A stretch of 64,000 bases of DNA from Amoeboaphelidium protococcarum. Taxonomy: Eukaryota > Aphelidiomycota > Aphelidea. The notes under the pieces are model-generated. The model did not search any database and was not told the origin of the DNA. It was given only the letters and a program-made list of their open reading frames with translations. The stretch is from contig JALECJ010000255.1 in assembly GCA_023515745.1 (NCBI GenBank), positions 1,188,001 to 1,252,000 of the forward strand, in the 5' to 3' direction. Shown in pieces: positions 24,104-37,948 of this stretch. The position numbers and the translations under genes were made by a program. Position 1 is the stretch's first letter. Every line of letters starts with the position of its first letter.

Positions 24104-26512
24104 ATGATGAGTTCTGGTAGTGGTGGTAGTAGTAGTAATTATCCTCCGTAACAATAGTAGTTATAGATGAAGGGTCCTAGTAAGATTAAAATCAAAAACT
24201 TTGTAAAGCCCAAGCTGCCTGCTGATTTCTTCTAGACCAATATTAAGCTGCTGACTGATGGCCTCATGTAGCTGTATTAAAAGAGTCCTGATGTGTCTTA
24301 CGAATCTTTGTACAAGACTTGCGAACTGCTTTGCACATATCGGTACGCGGAGTAGGCTTACGAACACGTCATTACTCAGTTTAAACATATTCTACAGGAG
24401 ATTAATCTTACTCTGTCTTAAAGTAGTAGCACCGATAATAATAATTAGGCTGATGAAGTTAATAGTAATAAGAAGCCTCTAAAGCTTTTGGAATCATATC
24501 GATTATTTAAAGAGTTTCTGTCAATTTGTAAATCAGTGTTGCTGCATATTGAGAATCATCTCGCCTCTCGGTAATAGTCGCTGTACGTTGATGGTATTGA
24601 ACTGTTTAAAGAGCTGATTGTCAAGTAGAGTGGAAACTAACGATATCTGTAGTAATTTATAGTTTCCAAATATAGTCTAGACGCTGTAAATGGATCTGAT
24701 GGTTCTGCTCAGCTTATGGAGACTGTCAAGGGCCTGATGACAATGACACTGGATTTGGGTATTTACCATCAGTACATCCAGCCGTTGTTAATTGAAGATC
24801 GAAGAAGTTTTTACGTCACTGATTCAGCAGAGTAAATTAAATAAGCTGATGGAGACTTGTACAAGTATCTGCTGTATTGTCGTGGTGTGATCAAGACTGA
24901 ATAGAGTCGACCTCATGTACCTCTGATGATTGACAAGTCTCCTATTTTGCATCAGGTCAAGATTCAATTGATACTTTTTCATCGCCAGTTTATTCTTGAT
25001 AATTGTGATTAATTATTTTAATTGAGCAAGATGAGTATCCAGGATGGCAGCAATGGTAGTAATGGTGATGAAGAGTTATCCCCGCCTGGTTAAAATGAAG
25101 AAGTGGACCAAGATCTAATACGTTTGTGCTTTGCCTATGTCAATGACGTTGGCTTTACGGAATAGCTGAGAGTGGCGCTGATGAACAAGTTTGAAGATTT
25201 GGGGAGTCCTATTGTTAAATCTGGCGAGGATGTTGAAATGATTCGAAAGTTACTGCAATTGAAAGTCAAGACTGACTAGATGATTGCCGCAGTTGATCGC
25301 GCTAAACTGAGTTTAGAAGATATTCAGAAATACCGAGATTGTGTACATGATTGTATGGCCAAGGTCGTAAATGTTAGAGAGGATAAACCGGCGGAATTGC
25401 TTGCCAAGTACTTTGATTAGATGTTGAAAGAACGGTAGACTGATGAGCAGATGATTGACTAGCTGTTGACTCTATTCCGGTACATCAAAGGTAAAGATAC
25501 TTTTGAAGCATTCTACAAGAAGGATTTGAGTAAGAGACTCCTACTTGGAAAGAGTAACAGTGTGGAGTATGAGAAGAATGTCCTTGCCAAGTTGCGTCTT
25601 GAGTGTGGTGCGTCTTTTACTGTAAAGCTAGAGGGGATGTTTAAGGATATTGAAGTGTCTAAAGATCTGAATCGGGATTTCAAGTCTTCTTATTTATCAT
25701 CAACTGGTGGTAGCACTTTGAGCCTCAGTGATACTAATATTGACAGTGGTGCTAGTCCTCCAGCAAAGCGTCAAAAGTAGCCTGTGCGCAAGATTGATCT
25801 GTACGTGAACGTGCTGACACTTGGCTATTGGCCGTCTTGGCCTCCTGTTACGCTTAAACTGCCAGAGTTTATGCAGACGCAGTTGGATGAATTCAAGAGT
25901 TTCTATGTGGATCGACATAATGGAAGGCGTATTACATTTTAGCATAATTTGGACTATCTGCTTCTGAATGCGCAATTTCCAAAGGGCAATAAAGAGTTGA
26001 GTGTCTCCTTGTATCAAGGTGTAGTGCTGGTATTATTTAATGAGACTGGATGTGAGTAATTATCGTTTCTGGATATCAAAGCACAATGTGGACTTGAAGA
26101 TTAGGAGTTGAGGCGTACTCTGCAATCCCTAGCATGTGGCAAGGTCCGAGTATTGACCAAGACACCTAAAGGGAAGGACGTGCTGGACCAAGATGTATTC
26201 CGGGTGAACGAGTCTTTTACTCACAAATTGCATCGTGTCAAGATCAACACCATCTAGTATAAAGAGACTCCGAAAGAGTAAAAGTAGACTCATGAGCAGG
26301 TTAGCGTTGATCGGTCACATCAGCTGGATGCAGCCATTGTGCGCGTGATGAAGAGCAGACAAAAGATGAGCCACGCAATGCTTATGCAGGAAGTTATGGC
26401 TTTGTGCAAGTTCCCAATGACTGCACAGGATTTTAAGAAGCGTATAGAGTCCCTCCTAGATCGTGAATACATCGAGCGCGAAGATGGTAACAGTTACCGT
26501 TATCTTGCATGA
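24104..26512 (+). CDS. CUL4: Cullin-4-type ubiquitin ligase scaffold
   Basis: 802 residues in one exon. The N-terminal cullin repeats start after a Ser/Gly/Gln-rich leader ([15 protein letters not shown] onward). The cullin homology domain has [20 protein letters not shown]. The C-terminal block [17 protein letters not shown] with KTPKGKDV and a late [20 protein letters not shown] is characteristic of CUL4; Lys750 in VMKSR is the expected NEDD8 site. CUL4 joins DDB1-type adaptors to an RBX1 RING to build nuclear ubiquitin ligases for replication and repair. An insert of about 40 Ser/Thr/Asp residues ([13 protein letters not shown], near 25,700) interrupts the homology domain. CUL3 is the main alternative but fits less well. 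Confidence 0.9.
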
Positions 26513-26671
26513 TATTCGTGTGACTGATTTAGTTGACAATGATAACAATCTTGATAGTGAATTTTATACAAAGACAGTTATTTTAACTTAGACATTTTAT
26601 TTATAGACACCATCATTGAATCACTGAAGATCAGCGCTAAATTAATGATGTAACCACCCACATTCATAAAA

Positions 26672-28147
26672 TCACAGAGCATAATTCTCTAGCCCTTGGC
26701 CTTCTATAGCAGCCCAGCTGGCGTCACGATTCAACACAACCTGCACATTGCCCAACATCTTCTCCTTGAACCCGGCTTCACAATAGGAAAGGTAGTAAAG
26801 CCACTTGTTCTTGAATTCCTGACCATAAAAAGGCTCCTTACGCGTACCTCCATATCCCAAAGCTTAAGCAATCAAACCACTTCCACCATCAGGCTTCTCG
26901 ACATACTTTGGAAAGGTGGCCAGTTGGTCGTAAGTCTACAAAAATCTATCTCTCCATTCACGCAGAGTACGAGCATAATGCACACCAATATTCTCCAAAT
27001 TCTCAATAATCAACTAGTTACCCGTGCCAGCAGAGATGGCATTAGTAAGTGCAGTCACAGATGGGCAATGACCACCAGGGAAGATGTACTTCTAGATAAA
27101 ATCAACACCTTTACAGTAGGCATCATATCTCGTCTCAGGCATCGTTATACACTAAAACACCATCACACCATCGCGCTAATCCAACATTTAATTAACCACC
27201 TGGAAGTAGGTGTTCAAAAACTGTGGACCCACAGCTTCAATCATCTCTATGGACACAATCTTGTTGAATGAATGCAGTGGGAATACTTTAGGCAAGTCAC
27301 GATAATCCATCAATCGAATATCAATCTTGCGGCTATGCTCACTTGGCAGGAGGGAGACTCTTTTACAAGCATAAGCATACTACTGACTGGACAGGGTAAT
27401 ACTAGTCACCTTGCAGCCAAACTTTTTAACAGCCTCAATGGCAAACGTGCCCCATCCAGTACCAATTTCCAGGACATTGTCAGAAGCTTTGAGACGGGCT
27501 TTATCGAAAATCATTTACAACTTGCGCATCTACGCCTTGTACAGAGCATCCTGACCTCGGCCATCAGACTCGGCAAACACGGCACTCGAATACATCATGC
27601 TGTCATCCAAAAACTTGGTAAACAGTTCATTTCCAATGTCGTAATGAGCACTGATGTTGGACAGGGAATTCCTAATAGTATTGGCGAGCATGTTATGAGT
27701 GATTACGTATTAGATGTTGCCCACTGAAGCAGTTGCCAAGTTCAAATTGTTCAAGTTGGCAGAGTTCTTGGTGTAAATCTATAACAATTTGGTCAAATCA
27801 TCAACCACAATCTCGCCCATGATGTACGCCTCACTAAACCCAATGTCTGCATGCAACAACAGTCTAGTGTAAAAGTATGCATCTTTCACGGTGAGCTGAG
27901 CACTTAACTGGCCCTTTTGAAATGATCCATAGACTTTACGATTTGTTTCGTCATTAGCAACATCTTCAGCATTGGCAGAGGATGAACCAGCATACTCTTC
28001 CACAACGGTCAACTGCCCAATGGAAATGCGACTAATCAGTGCGTGAAATACTGAGCGGCCTACATAACAAATTGTTTAACAATGACGTAATTACATAGAA
28101 TAAAGCTTACCTATAGAATTGGATGCTTTAATGGCAATGGCAGACAT
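26672..28147 (-). CDS. Cyclopropane-fatty-acid synthase family methyltransferase
   Basis: 474 residues after removing a 51-bp intron; start ATG 28,145-28,147, stop TGA 26,672-26,674. It has the CFAS layout: an N-terminal lipid-binding region (AYFYTRLLLHADIGFSEAY), the AHYDIGNELF entry, the SAM site VLEIGTGWGTFAIEA, SITLSSQQYAYAKKR, the acidic SIEMIEAVG and the YIFPGGHCPS block conserved in CFA synthases. These enzymes methylate or cyclopropanate unsaturated acyl chains of membrane phospholipids using SAM. The gene sits back to back with a coclaurine-N-methyltransferase-like paralogue and close to an FAD oxidoreductase of the type fused to CFAS in plants. The exact product (cyclopropane or methyl branch) cannot be read from sequence. 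Confidence 0.88.
28060..28110 (-). other. Intron (51 bp) in the CFA synthase gene
   Basis: On the minus strand ATAG|GTAAGC opens it and TTATGTAG|GCCGC closes it. Splicing restores Gly (G|GC) in frame. It lies after codon 12. Confidence 0.85.
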
Positions 28148-28212
28148 TTTCAACTAACTAGAGACAGAATGCTAAAGTAAATTCAAGTTATTAATTATTC
28201 AAGGGCAGAGGA

Positions 28213-28542
28213 TCAACAGCAGCCGAGCAGAATTATCAACTGTATACCGAATGAATACAATATTAAAGGAGTTGAGGCACAGAAAGACAGCACCGGGAAT
28301 GAATGAATGAATCGATTGTCTGAACTGATCGCTCGCTTGATGACAAATCGCCGGCCCGTAGGAGGAGCGGGTGGCTGAGGGCGAGCCGAAAATTTGGGCA
28401 AATAGTTCATCTCCATGATGATCGCGCGGTTCTTTAGACTTTTGCAGTTCATAGCAACGCATCCATCGGTCAATGACGTAATTTTATGGTATTGTCTTGA
28501 AACTGTTTATTAGTACGCACCTTTCGCCTTATTCAGATCCAT
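28213..28542 (-). CDS. Possible small ORF in the divergent promoter region
   Basis: Starting at ATG 28,540-28,542 (MDLNKAKGAYQQ), a frame of 109 codons runs to TGA 28,213-28,215 with a basic middle and two hydrophobic segments at its end. A GTGCGT sequence right after AAG could instead be a splice donor leading into a second frame (CYELQKSKEPRDHHG). The rest of the 28,148-28,919 region shows no other gene. I cannot identify it and it may be noise. Confidence 0.25.
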
Positions 28543-28919
28543 GATTTAGTATTAGAGTGCATTTAATAAGGAATGACAAGTATCGTGTTTCAACTAGTGT
28601 GTATATTGTCTTCTGAAACGTTGAACGTTGGCAAGAGTGTACAATGATATCTATCAATTACTTTTAGCACTGATTTACTTTTCACAGATTAGTTGCAATT
28701 TAATCTCAAGTATTTACAAGTCCCATATCTAATATACTGTAATCAACTTTCAGCAAAAGATATCCAGAATATAGTAATTTCGACTTTGTTTCGCCGTGAT
28801 CTCTCCTTCTCTCTTTGTGTCTCTTTGCTTTCCCGCTCGCTCTATTTCTCTCCTAGTTCGATACATTTTATAGTTGTGTTATCACATTAGTAATTTAAAC
28901 CTTTGTTAGTAGTTTAGAA

Positions 28920-30209
28920 ATGGTGGTGGCTAGTAGAAAGTAGTAGCAGTAGTAGTAATCCGCTGTTGATAATAAGAAGGCTCAATCTAGCAAGTCGCTG
29001 GCTAATTAGTCAATCGTGTCGGAGGCGGTCGCTGATGATAATACCGTTCCTGTTGCAGAGTGGTATGAGCCTATTATCGATAATGGATACATCCCGGATT
29101 TTGTACTACGTCCGCTGGTTAGAACTCTGCTTGGCTATAGAACTAGTGTAGTTAATGCGGCCACTTAGGAGGATGTATGCGAGAACAGAATGTAGTTTGT
29201 CAAGCAGCTAAAGTCCAGTAAAGTTGCATTGAATACCAAAGAGGCTAATGAGCAGCACTATGAAGTTCCTTCTGAGTTCATCTAAATGTGTTTGGGATAA
29301 AGGCTCAAGTATTCTTGTTGTCTATTTCCCACTCAAAAAGGTGGTAAGAATGTAGTGGTGGTGAATGATGGCGATCTGGATGCCGCTGAGGAGCGCATGC
29401 TGGCCAGTTACTGTGACAAGGCCCAGCTGGTTGATGGTCAATCTGTACTTGATCTTGGATGTGGATGGGGATCGCTGTCTTTGTATCTGGCTGAGAAATA
29501 TCCCAAATCCAAGATTACTGGTTTGAGTAATAGCAAGACTTAGAAGCAGCACATTGACTCTGTGGCCTAGAGAAAAGGCTTCAAGAACTTGACTATTATA
29601 ACTGCAGATGTCAATGAATTTGACACTAGCTAGAAGTAGTTTGATCGTATCGTATCCATTGAGATGTTGGAGCATATGAAGAATTATCAGCAGCTGTTCA
29701 CCAAGATCTCGAGCTGGNNNNNNNNNNNNNNNNNNGATGAGGGACTGTTCTTTTGTCACATATTCTGTCACAAGAGTTGGCCGTATCACTTTAAGGTGGA
29801 TGAGAGACATAGCTGGATGGCGCGTAACTTTTTCACTGGCGGCACTATGCCAAGTGCAGATCTGTTCTTGTATTTTCAGGATTCAATGACTCTGGTGGAT
29901 CAGTGGATTGTGAATGGGATGCATTATGCTCACACTAGTGAGAATTGGTTATCGTTGATGGATAAGAACAAGGCAAAGGCTTTGGATGTGCTAAAGAAAT
30001 CGTAGCTTGAGTACCTGTAATTTAAGAATGGTGATAATTCAGAGAAATTGTCTCCACAAGACTTGGATAAGAAGGCGTCTGATGAGGCTTACAAGTGGTT
30101 CGTCAAGTGGAGAATCTTTTACATCAGTGTCGCTGAGCTATTTGCATACAACCAGGGGGAGGAGTGGTATGTTAGTCATTACTTGTTCCAAAAGAAGACC
30201 AAAAATTGA
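28920..30209 (+). CDS. Coclaurine N-methyltransferase-like / CFAS-like enzyme
   Basis: 429 residues, one exon. It starts with a Gln run (SRKQQQQQQQ-type, mostly TAG/TAA). The SAM-binding motif [20 protein letters not shown] lies near residue 176. The rest follows the plant and fungal coclaurine-N-methyltransferase-like family closely: [71 protein letters not shown]. The Gln in SKTQK is encoded by TAG at 29,541, a direct support for the code. Members methylate alkaloid amines in some plants, but most fungal and protist homologues are uncharacterised and group with CFA synthases. Six codons are missing in the assembly (Ns at 29,718-29,735). Its neighbours suggest a lipid or small-amine substrate. 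Confidence 0.88.
29718..29735. other. Assembly gap of 18 N
   Basis: Exactly six unknown codons inside the methyltransferase gene, preceded by ISSW and followed by DEGLFF. The reading frame is kept across the gap. Confidence 1.
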
Positions 30210-30313
30210 ATCTAATACACTTGTGTCAATGAATAATATTTATATATTCAATCTGTATTCACTTTTCATATTAACTATCATCTATCCGCCGTAGATGTGT
30301 TTATATATTCATT

Positions 30314-32035
30314 TCAGTACAAGTGTAAGCTTTTAAGAATACGACTGCAGAGACCAATCCAAAAGTTGAGCCAAGTCAGAATGACCAAAGTGTACAGCTC
30401 AGCAATATAGGATAGACCAGTGCGCTTAGATTTGGCGATATTATCCAACTAAGCATCGTGGTTATTCAGTATGTCATCAACCTCCATCGGCGAATCCATT
30501 TAAAATGAATCCGATTGACCATACTACGCACTTTTAATGCCAACTTCGTGTAGATGGCTGGCATCATATACACCAATTGGAGATTTGGCACCGACCAGAG
30601 CAGCCATACTGAGCCCACTATATAGCCCATCCTCATGAAATCCATAGCCGGCCCAGGCACCTCCAAACAAACGTCTATTCCCACCAGGATGTACAGCGTC
30701 TTGGTTGATACATCGCAACTCCTCTTACGCATCAACTAAATCCTTATTGTATAAAGGATGACGATACTCAATTTTCTATATAGTATTACTAGGCTCCTTG
30801 ATCGGATTTAAAGTCACTAAAACCTGACCATACGTTTACTCATCGATAGACTGCAACAGATTCATCCAATAAGTTAGACAAACTGATCCATTCTTCTTTT
30901 ACTCTTACATGACTTGATATGGGCCACTATGATTGACTTTTCCACTTTCAGACTAATCTTAACAGATATAGTTCCATGCAGACCAAGTAGATCTAAGTCG
31001 AGGCATCAGAGATAGATCAGAATGTACATATGCCACATTTGGACTATACTTTACCTTGGAAAGAACCTTCTTCTCATTGACTGACGGATCTTTCAACAAC
31101 TTTAGAGCTTAATCACCATTACAAGCAAATAGAACGTAATCAAATTCTTGCACATTGCCTTTCGCATCCCGGACAGTATTGCGCGCAGTAGAAAAGTCAT
31201 AATTAACTTCTACCACCGCACAACCAGTCTTTATAGATTTTACGCGTTTCAATGCAAGCTAAATGTAAGAGCATGAACCATTATCAACTGTGTACCACAC
31301 TGGACGTTCTTCCAAAATGGATAACAGACCGTGGTTGAGCATAAATCGAATCAGAGTAACTGCAGGAAATTAGGCAAAGCAAGCATCCGCATCAGTAGAC
31401 CAGATTGAGGCAGTCATGGGGATCAAATAATTGTCTATAAAGTACTAGGAGAACCCATAGTATTCCAGATACTTTCCAATAGACCAGTCCTTCATCTGCG
31501 GACTCTTGAGAAGCTGCGGAGCACAATAACTAAACCTGAATATGTCAAACACCATCAAGTAATGGGAGAGATTAAGCAAGTTGGACGTTTAGGCAAACAC
31601 TGTCCACAAACCACCACCAGACCATTCTAAATCCCTCTACACTCCGAATACCAGGCGACTAAGAACATTTAACGAATTAAACTTGGATAAAAACCCGCCT
31701 TTAGCGCGAGAATTGTCTTAATCATCAAAGCGTCTGGAAACTGCAAAAGACATATCACTTCCCTTGTAGGGGACAGACAACTTTTCAAGGAAGCGAACAA
31801 AGTTGGGATAGGTGCGCTTATTAAAAACAATGAATCCAGTGTCCACAGGGATTGAACCATCAAATTCAGCGGGATTCTTGAACTAGATAGTATTAGTGTG
31901 ACCACCAAGTCGATCAGCAGCTTCATACAATGTCACTTCAAATCCATCAGTGTTAGATAAACTCCACGCAGCACCAACTCCAGTAATGCCACTTCCAATG
32001 ATTGCAACTTTTTTATTAGATTATTATTCGGGCAT
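30314..32035 (-). CDS. FAD-dependent NAD/FAD-binding oxidoreductase (CFAS-associated type)
   Basis: 573 residues, one exon; start ATG 32,033-32,035. The N-terminal dinucleotide fold shows VAIIGSGITGVGAAW (GxGxxG at residues 14-19), a glutamate at the end of strand two (VTLYEAADRLGGHT) and the VDTGFIVFN block of the amine-oxidase-like COG2907 proteins. Near the C-terminus RRLFGGAWAGYGFHEDGL is the second FAD-contact motif, followed by a hydrophobic tail (ELYTLVILTWLNFWIGL) that may anchor it in a membrane. The same domain is fused in front of cyclopropane-fatty-acid synthase in plants and clusters with CFAS in bacteria. Here it is a separate gene next to two CFAS-type methyltransferases, which strengthens a shared role in fatty-acid modification. 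Confidence 0.85.
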
Positions 32036-32389
32036 ACTCTCTTACTTGACTGATAATATACTGCTTTATTACTGTTCAAAAAGGAGCGCGATGATGATTT
32101 ACTGTACTATACTGAGTGAGGACTGGCGTTTAAAGATAAAAATCCACTACGATTAACGATGAAGACCTGAAGAACAACGACGCGCATTCGAATCGGAAAG
32201 TCTCAAAGTGCTCGACACCGGATGAAACACGCTTCAAATCAACTCGGTTTCATAAGCTGTTAAAGTAGTATTTATACATTATTCTGATGGGAATTGTGAA
32301 TTAAATCTTACACTACTACTGTGCACTTTACATATTACCATGATATCAAAAATTGAAAAGGGGAAATATAAAGAAACAACGGTGAGGAA
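32036..32389. other. Intergenic region
   Basis: About 350 AT-rich bases with no gene or repeat that I can support. Confidence 0.5.
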
Positions 32390-33040
32390 TCAAAGTAAAT
32401 TGTATTTCTGCGCGTACACATGAAGATTCCTTAGTGGCTTAATGAGGATAGGCAACTTGACGCGAGATTTCGTCTCCTCGCCAGTGCCAATTCTAAGAGC
32501 ATATTCTGCATCAAAGCTTTCACTCAGAAGATCAAGTCTATCCGTGTCTGTAATACTACTTTCTTTATTCTTATTCTCAACCTGGATACTCTAACTAGTT
32601 TCAAACAGCATTTTATAAATCACATCAATTGCAGTTTCAAATTCACTCGAACGGTCCAACTTTGATTCGGTGTTGCCTGCTTCTTGATGGTTAAACAGTG
32701 AGTACAAATCCAGTTATTTGCATAAAGTGAATGCATTTTTACATTAGAAACGCTTGTCATTTACATTATCCCAGAACTAGTACCATTCAATGTCATTTTT
32801 TGCCACGTTCATCATATTCACATTCGGTCTCTAACTGCAGACGATACTAAACGGAACATCATCAGCTCCATACTTTTAAATAGGATGTCTTGTTCTATGC
32901 GGTCTCTGCGTCCGATTAGCATTATATGGCAAAACTTGCCTTGCATATGGCTTATCATTCCTTTCAACTCTTTAACGTGATGTTAGAGAATACTATTGAT
33001 TGTGTTCATTCGCTCTTGGATAGCTTCTATTCGGCGGCAT
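32390..33040 (-). CDS. Uncharacterised 216-aa protein
   Basis: Start ATG 33,038-33,040, stop TGA 32,390-32,392; one exon with about ten reassigned Gln codons. The first 70 residues are basic and disordered (MPPNRSYPRANEH; RTQRPHRTRH). The middle contains aromatic residues (DIEWYQFWDNV) and a helical region with Asp/Glu/Ser. The C-terminus is SRVKLPILIKPLRNLHVYA. There is no signal peptide or membrane helix. The steady protein-like composition over 217 codons supports a real gene, but I do not recognise the family. It is divergent from the UBL-BAG gene (134 bp apart). Confidence 0.55.
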
Positions 33041-33174
33041 TGTTACAATGAGTTTACCGGCGTTTCTTTACCAGACGAAGATTATTATAAATTGGATCTG
33101 AAGAACGCGACGTTTTTTCATACAATCATTGATCTCATTTCCGATTTTAGATTAATAATATTATCGGATTTGAT

Positions 33175-33963
33175 ATGAAGTTGATAATATCACATAGCGG
33201 TAAGAGAGTGGAAGTTGTGTTCCCTCAGATGGAGCCGAGTACGTTAAAGCTGTCAGAGGTGAAAGACAGAGTAGCACGGGAATTCAATGTTGATCCGGCG
33301 TCTATAAAGCTTCTGCATAGTGGCATAATCTTGAAGGATTCCAAAAGTAAAAGCGGTCGCACCATGCAAGATTTTGGTATCAAAGATGGTGACTTTCTGA
33401 TGCTTATCGGGCACAAGGTTCTCCCATAACCGCAGTCTATGGTGCCGAAAGTAGATTAGAATAGTACCGCCAATGACGCAATGAGACGCGATGAAATATA
33501 ATAGTTATAGAAACGATAATAAGATCTCGTTAGACTTTAAGGATTATATAACAAGATCAATGCAGAGCGATAAAAGTATAGACAGGTAGCGCTGGATTAC
33601 TTGCTCCAATTTGAGTCGAAGGTGTATTAAGCCATTTCGCTGGATAATAGAAAGTCAAGATAGTATGAGCGTATCGTTGAATAGCGTCCTATTGAAGTTG
33701 ATTCTGAGGGCGGTGATAGTGGTTAGTAGATTCCATACTCTGACTTGGATAAGTCCCACAAGTTTATAAATGAATTGCTCATGCGTATTCTCATTGCGCT
33801 GGATGGTGTGAGTATTCCAATGGTGGAAGATTTGTAGATTGACGATGCCGAGTAGAGTATTGACCAACTGCGACAATCACGCAAGAGTGTCGTCTCCCAG
33901 ATATACGCTCTGCTTCATCACATTGACGCGTTAAAAGACTTGATTAAAGATGATTAACCGTGA
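33175..33963 (+). CDS. Ubiquitin-like plus BAG domain co-chaperone
   Basis: 262 residues, one exon. Residues 1-84 are a ubiquitin-like fold (KLSEVKDRVAREF, IKLLHSGIILKD, FGIKDGDFLMLIG). A coiled, Gln-rich linker follows (RRDEIQQLQKRQQDL). The C-terminal 75 residues match a BAG domain: INELLMRILIALDGV, then RQSRKSVVSQIYALLHHIDAL, the helix that contacts the HSP70 nucleotide-binding domain. Such BAG1-type proteins act as HSP70 nucleotide exchange factors and can bring clients to the proteasome through the ubiquitin-like domain. Stop is TGA 33,961-33,963. Confidence 0.85.
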
Positions 33964-34148
33964 TGTTCTCTTTAAATAATATTAAATTATTCAATTGGTT
34001 TAAAAATTGTATCTTAAATTGTCATGATCTATATTGATCATCACAAGCTTATCACTCAAGACTCGTGTAAGGCCATAATAACACTATAAAAAAAAGAGAT
34101 GGTCAAGTATTAACTATATTATATTCATAAGTAATGACACTCTAATAT

Positions 34149-34742
34149 TCATACACTACCTCCTACTGCTTGCTTTGGAACATTAACAGAGAATTCCTGA
34201 ACATTATCAGATTTCTAATTAATTGACTTGTTCTTCTTAATGAGCATGTCTGGATTCTTCTTCAAATAGTCTGCAATAGCTGATCTAACAGCATCCTCAG
34301 CTAGCATACTACAATGCAATTTCACTGGTGGAAGGGATAATTCTTTTGCAATCACAGTGTTTCCAATGACATCACGCTTAGCACTCACCTCTGGCTTACC
34401 GTCGTCATTCAATCGGATGTCCACCACATCATCCACCATCAATCCCTTGATCTTCTCCGTGGCAAAAGAGCTACTGGCTATAGCACTTCCACACCCAAAA
34501 GTCTTAAATTTCACATCCTCAATCCTCAGCGTATCGGCATTAATCTTCACCTGCAATTTCATCACATCACCACACGCAGGTGCTCCAACCAGTCCGGTGC
34601 CCACATCTTTCGCACTCTTGGGCATCGATCCCACATTTCTGGGATTAGCGTAATGGTCCAACACCTTCTGATGATAATATCTTACATTAATCGCACGTCT
34701 CATAATTAATCTCTGCATTTTGATTCTAGAATTTGATTCCAC
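34149..34742 (-). CDS. ISU1: Mitochondrial Fe-S cluster scaffold IscU/Isu1
   Basis: 197 residues. A basic N-terminus (IKMQRLIMRRAINVRYYHQ) targets mitochondria. The three cluster-binding cysteines are Cys57 (GAPACGD, with Asp59), Cys84 (FGCGSAIASSS) and Cys144 (LPPVKLHCS, with His143 and the chaperone-binding LPPVK). The mature fold spans residues 25 to about 165. The C-terminal tail of about 25 residues past the usual end (NPDMLIKKNKS onward) is an extension. The protein assembles 2Fe-2S clusters with cysteine desulfurase and frataxin. An internal ATG at residue 9 is an alternative start. Confidence 0.95.
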
Positions 34743-35314
34743 AAAGGCTTTTGATTATGATAGTGATGACAATAATATAAAAACGAGAGAGATAACGGAG
34801 GGAAGAAAAAGGAAAAAGAATGTTCGTGATCGGCATTTAAATGATACAGCTGGAGAAATGTAAACGTGTATATGTTATTTGAGGCTTGAATATTTTGGCT
34901 TTTATAATACATTCTTTAAACTGTGTAAGAATAGTAAAAATATTCTGTTACTCTAAGAATCTGTGGACGTGGACTGATGCCGCGACAGTGGCTCGTCATA
35001 AAGCAATCATGGCCATTTTGGTTGCACATGGGCATTGTATTAAAGATGAATGCAACCGCTACTCAATAAAACACTTAAAGTATAGTTGAAAAATATATGG
35101 AGCGATCTATAATGTTTACTGTATCTATAAACGTGATCCGAGTTGACCACCCAATGTGTAATCTCAATTTCCTAAATCAGTCAATCACATGTAATTCTAT
35201 CTCGAGGTTATAATCTCATGCGAAAAGCTCCTTTGACATACACTCAGTCACAGTCTCTTTTGGCTTTTGCTCCTCACCGATTAATTCCATCAACCCATCC
35301 GCTCAGCAATAAAG
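34743..35314. other. Divergent intergenic region
   Basis: About 570 bp between IscU and the third secreted protein. No gene, RNA or repeat is evident. Confidence 0.45.
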
Positions 35315-36292
35315 ATGTATTATCGAATTATAATTATATTTTTATACACAATATCGTCATTCTATGCGAATCTCTCGGTCCAAGCCAAGAATATTGTGCC
35401 TGTGATCCCGATGATGTCAGCGGCTTTTAAAGAGGTGCCAGATGTGATCAACGCAGGTCGCGATTTCCAAATCGTATATTGCTGGCCAAAGGCAAGAGGT
35501 AAGCTTTGGAGCTATGTGAATGTTAGATTCAGGTTTTCGCGTAAAGTCGGTCGTGGTATGAGGAAGAAGAAAGTACTGACTAAATTAGAGCCAGTTAGAG
35601 CTGTGCCCATATGGACTGATTACCGTCATATCAAGAGCAAATACAGTGTGAATCGGTGTGCGCGTCTAAAATTTATGGCACCCGGAGAACTGCAGACTGG
35701 GAGGTATTATTTGACTGCTTTAGGTGGAAAGACTCGGCGCTCTAAAGTACACACTGGGCGGTCTTTTGCCGTCAGGAGTTTCCAGTCGTAGGCGAGAGAT
35801 ATCAAGCAGTTTGTGGTCAAGTTTGATTAATCTGGTGGATTCTATGTCACCTCCGCTTTTGTACCGTCTGATATAAGAGAAATGTATGGTGAGATACATG
35901 ATGCCTATCAAATTGTCCTTTAATAATTTATCGAGAATATGAAAATTGCTGCGGCTCTTATCGAGTAGTCAGATCCTAATCGGGAATATAATGACAGATA
36001 GGGGGCTCTAAGATATGCTTCTGCTATTGGAATTTAGAAAGATCCGTCGCTCGTCGTAAATACTAACGATTTTGTGTCGGACCATGATCCTTTTCTAAAT
36101 GCTTTAGGCTCTTATAATTAAGGAGTACTATTCATGGATGAAGTGATTGATAGATTCTTGAACAGCCCAGACAATTGGAATAAGTTTATTGGACTGTAAG
36201 CTGTATATGCTCGTTCAAAGCTTGTTAGAAAGAAAGACTTTCTGGACCATTTGTATGCGATTTACTATAAAAGACATAGAAATGATGAATGA
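35315..36292 (+). CDS. Secreted beta-sandwich protein C (Knh1-like N-terminus)
   Basis: 325 residues, one exon, stop TGA 36,290-36,292. A signal peptide (MYYRIIIIFLYTISSFYA) precedes a domain with GRDFQIVYCWP, ARLKFMAPGELQTGRYYLTA and SFAVRSF, the same strand order and Pro-Gly turn as proteins A and B at 9.2-11.1 kb. It differs in having a helical C-terminal half of about 150 residues (FIENMKIAAALIEQ; VIDRFLNSPDNWNKF) instead of a disordered tail. A secreted or lumenal location is supported by the signal peptide; the function is unknown. No ER-retention or GPI signal is visible. Confidence 0.6.
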
Positions 36293-36316
36293 TTAAAATG
36301 AAGTTGATTTCTTGAT

Positions 36317-37828
<1,512 letters not shown>

Positions 37829-37948
37829 ACTTGGATCTACGATGGTAATCAACTTGATATATAAAGCGCGTCGCTAAATCGTTTTGATGTATAGAATGTG
37901 AAGTGGGCAAATTTAAAAAGTCACAAACGCGTAAAGATTTTTCAATAT

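Noticed and set aside
26672-30209. Bacterial contamination, because of CFA-synthase-like genes
   Set aside because: The genes use reassigned Gln codons, one has a spliceosomal intron, and they lie between eukaryotic genes.
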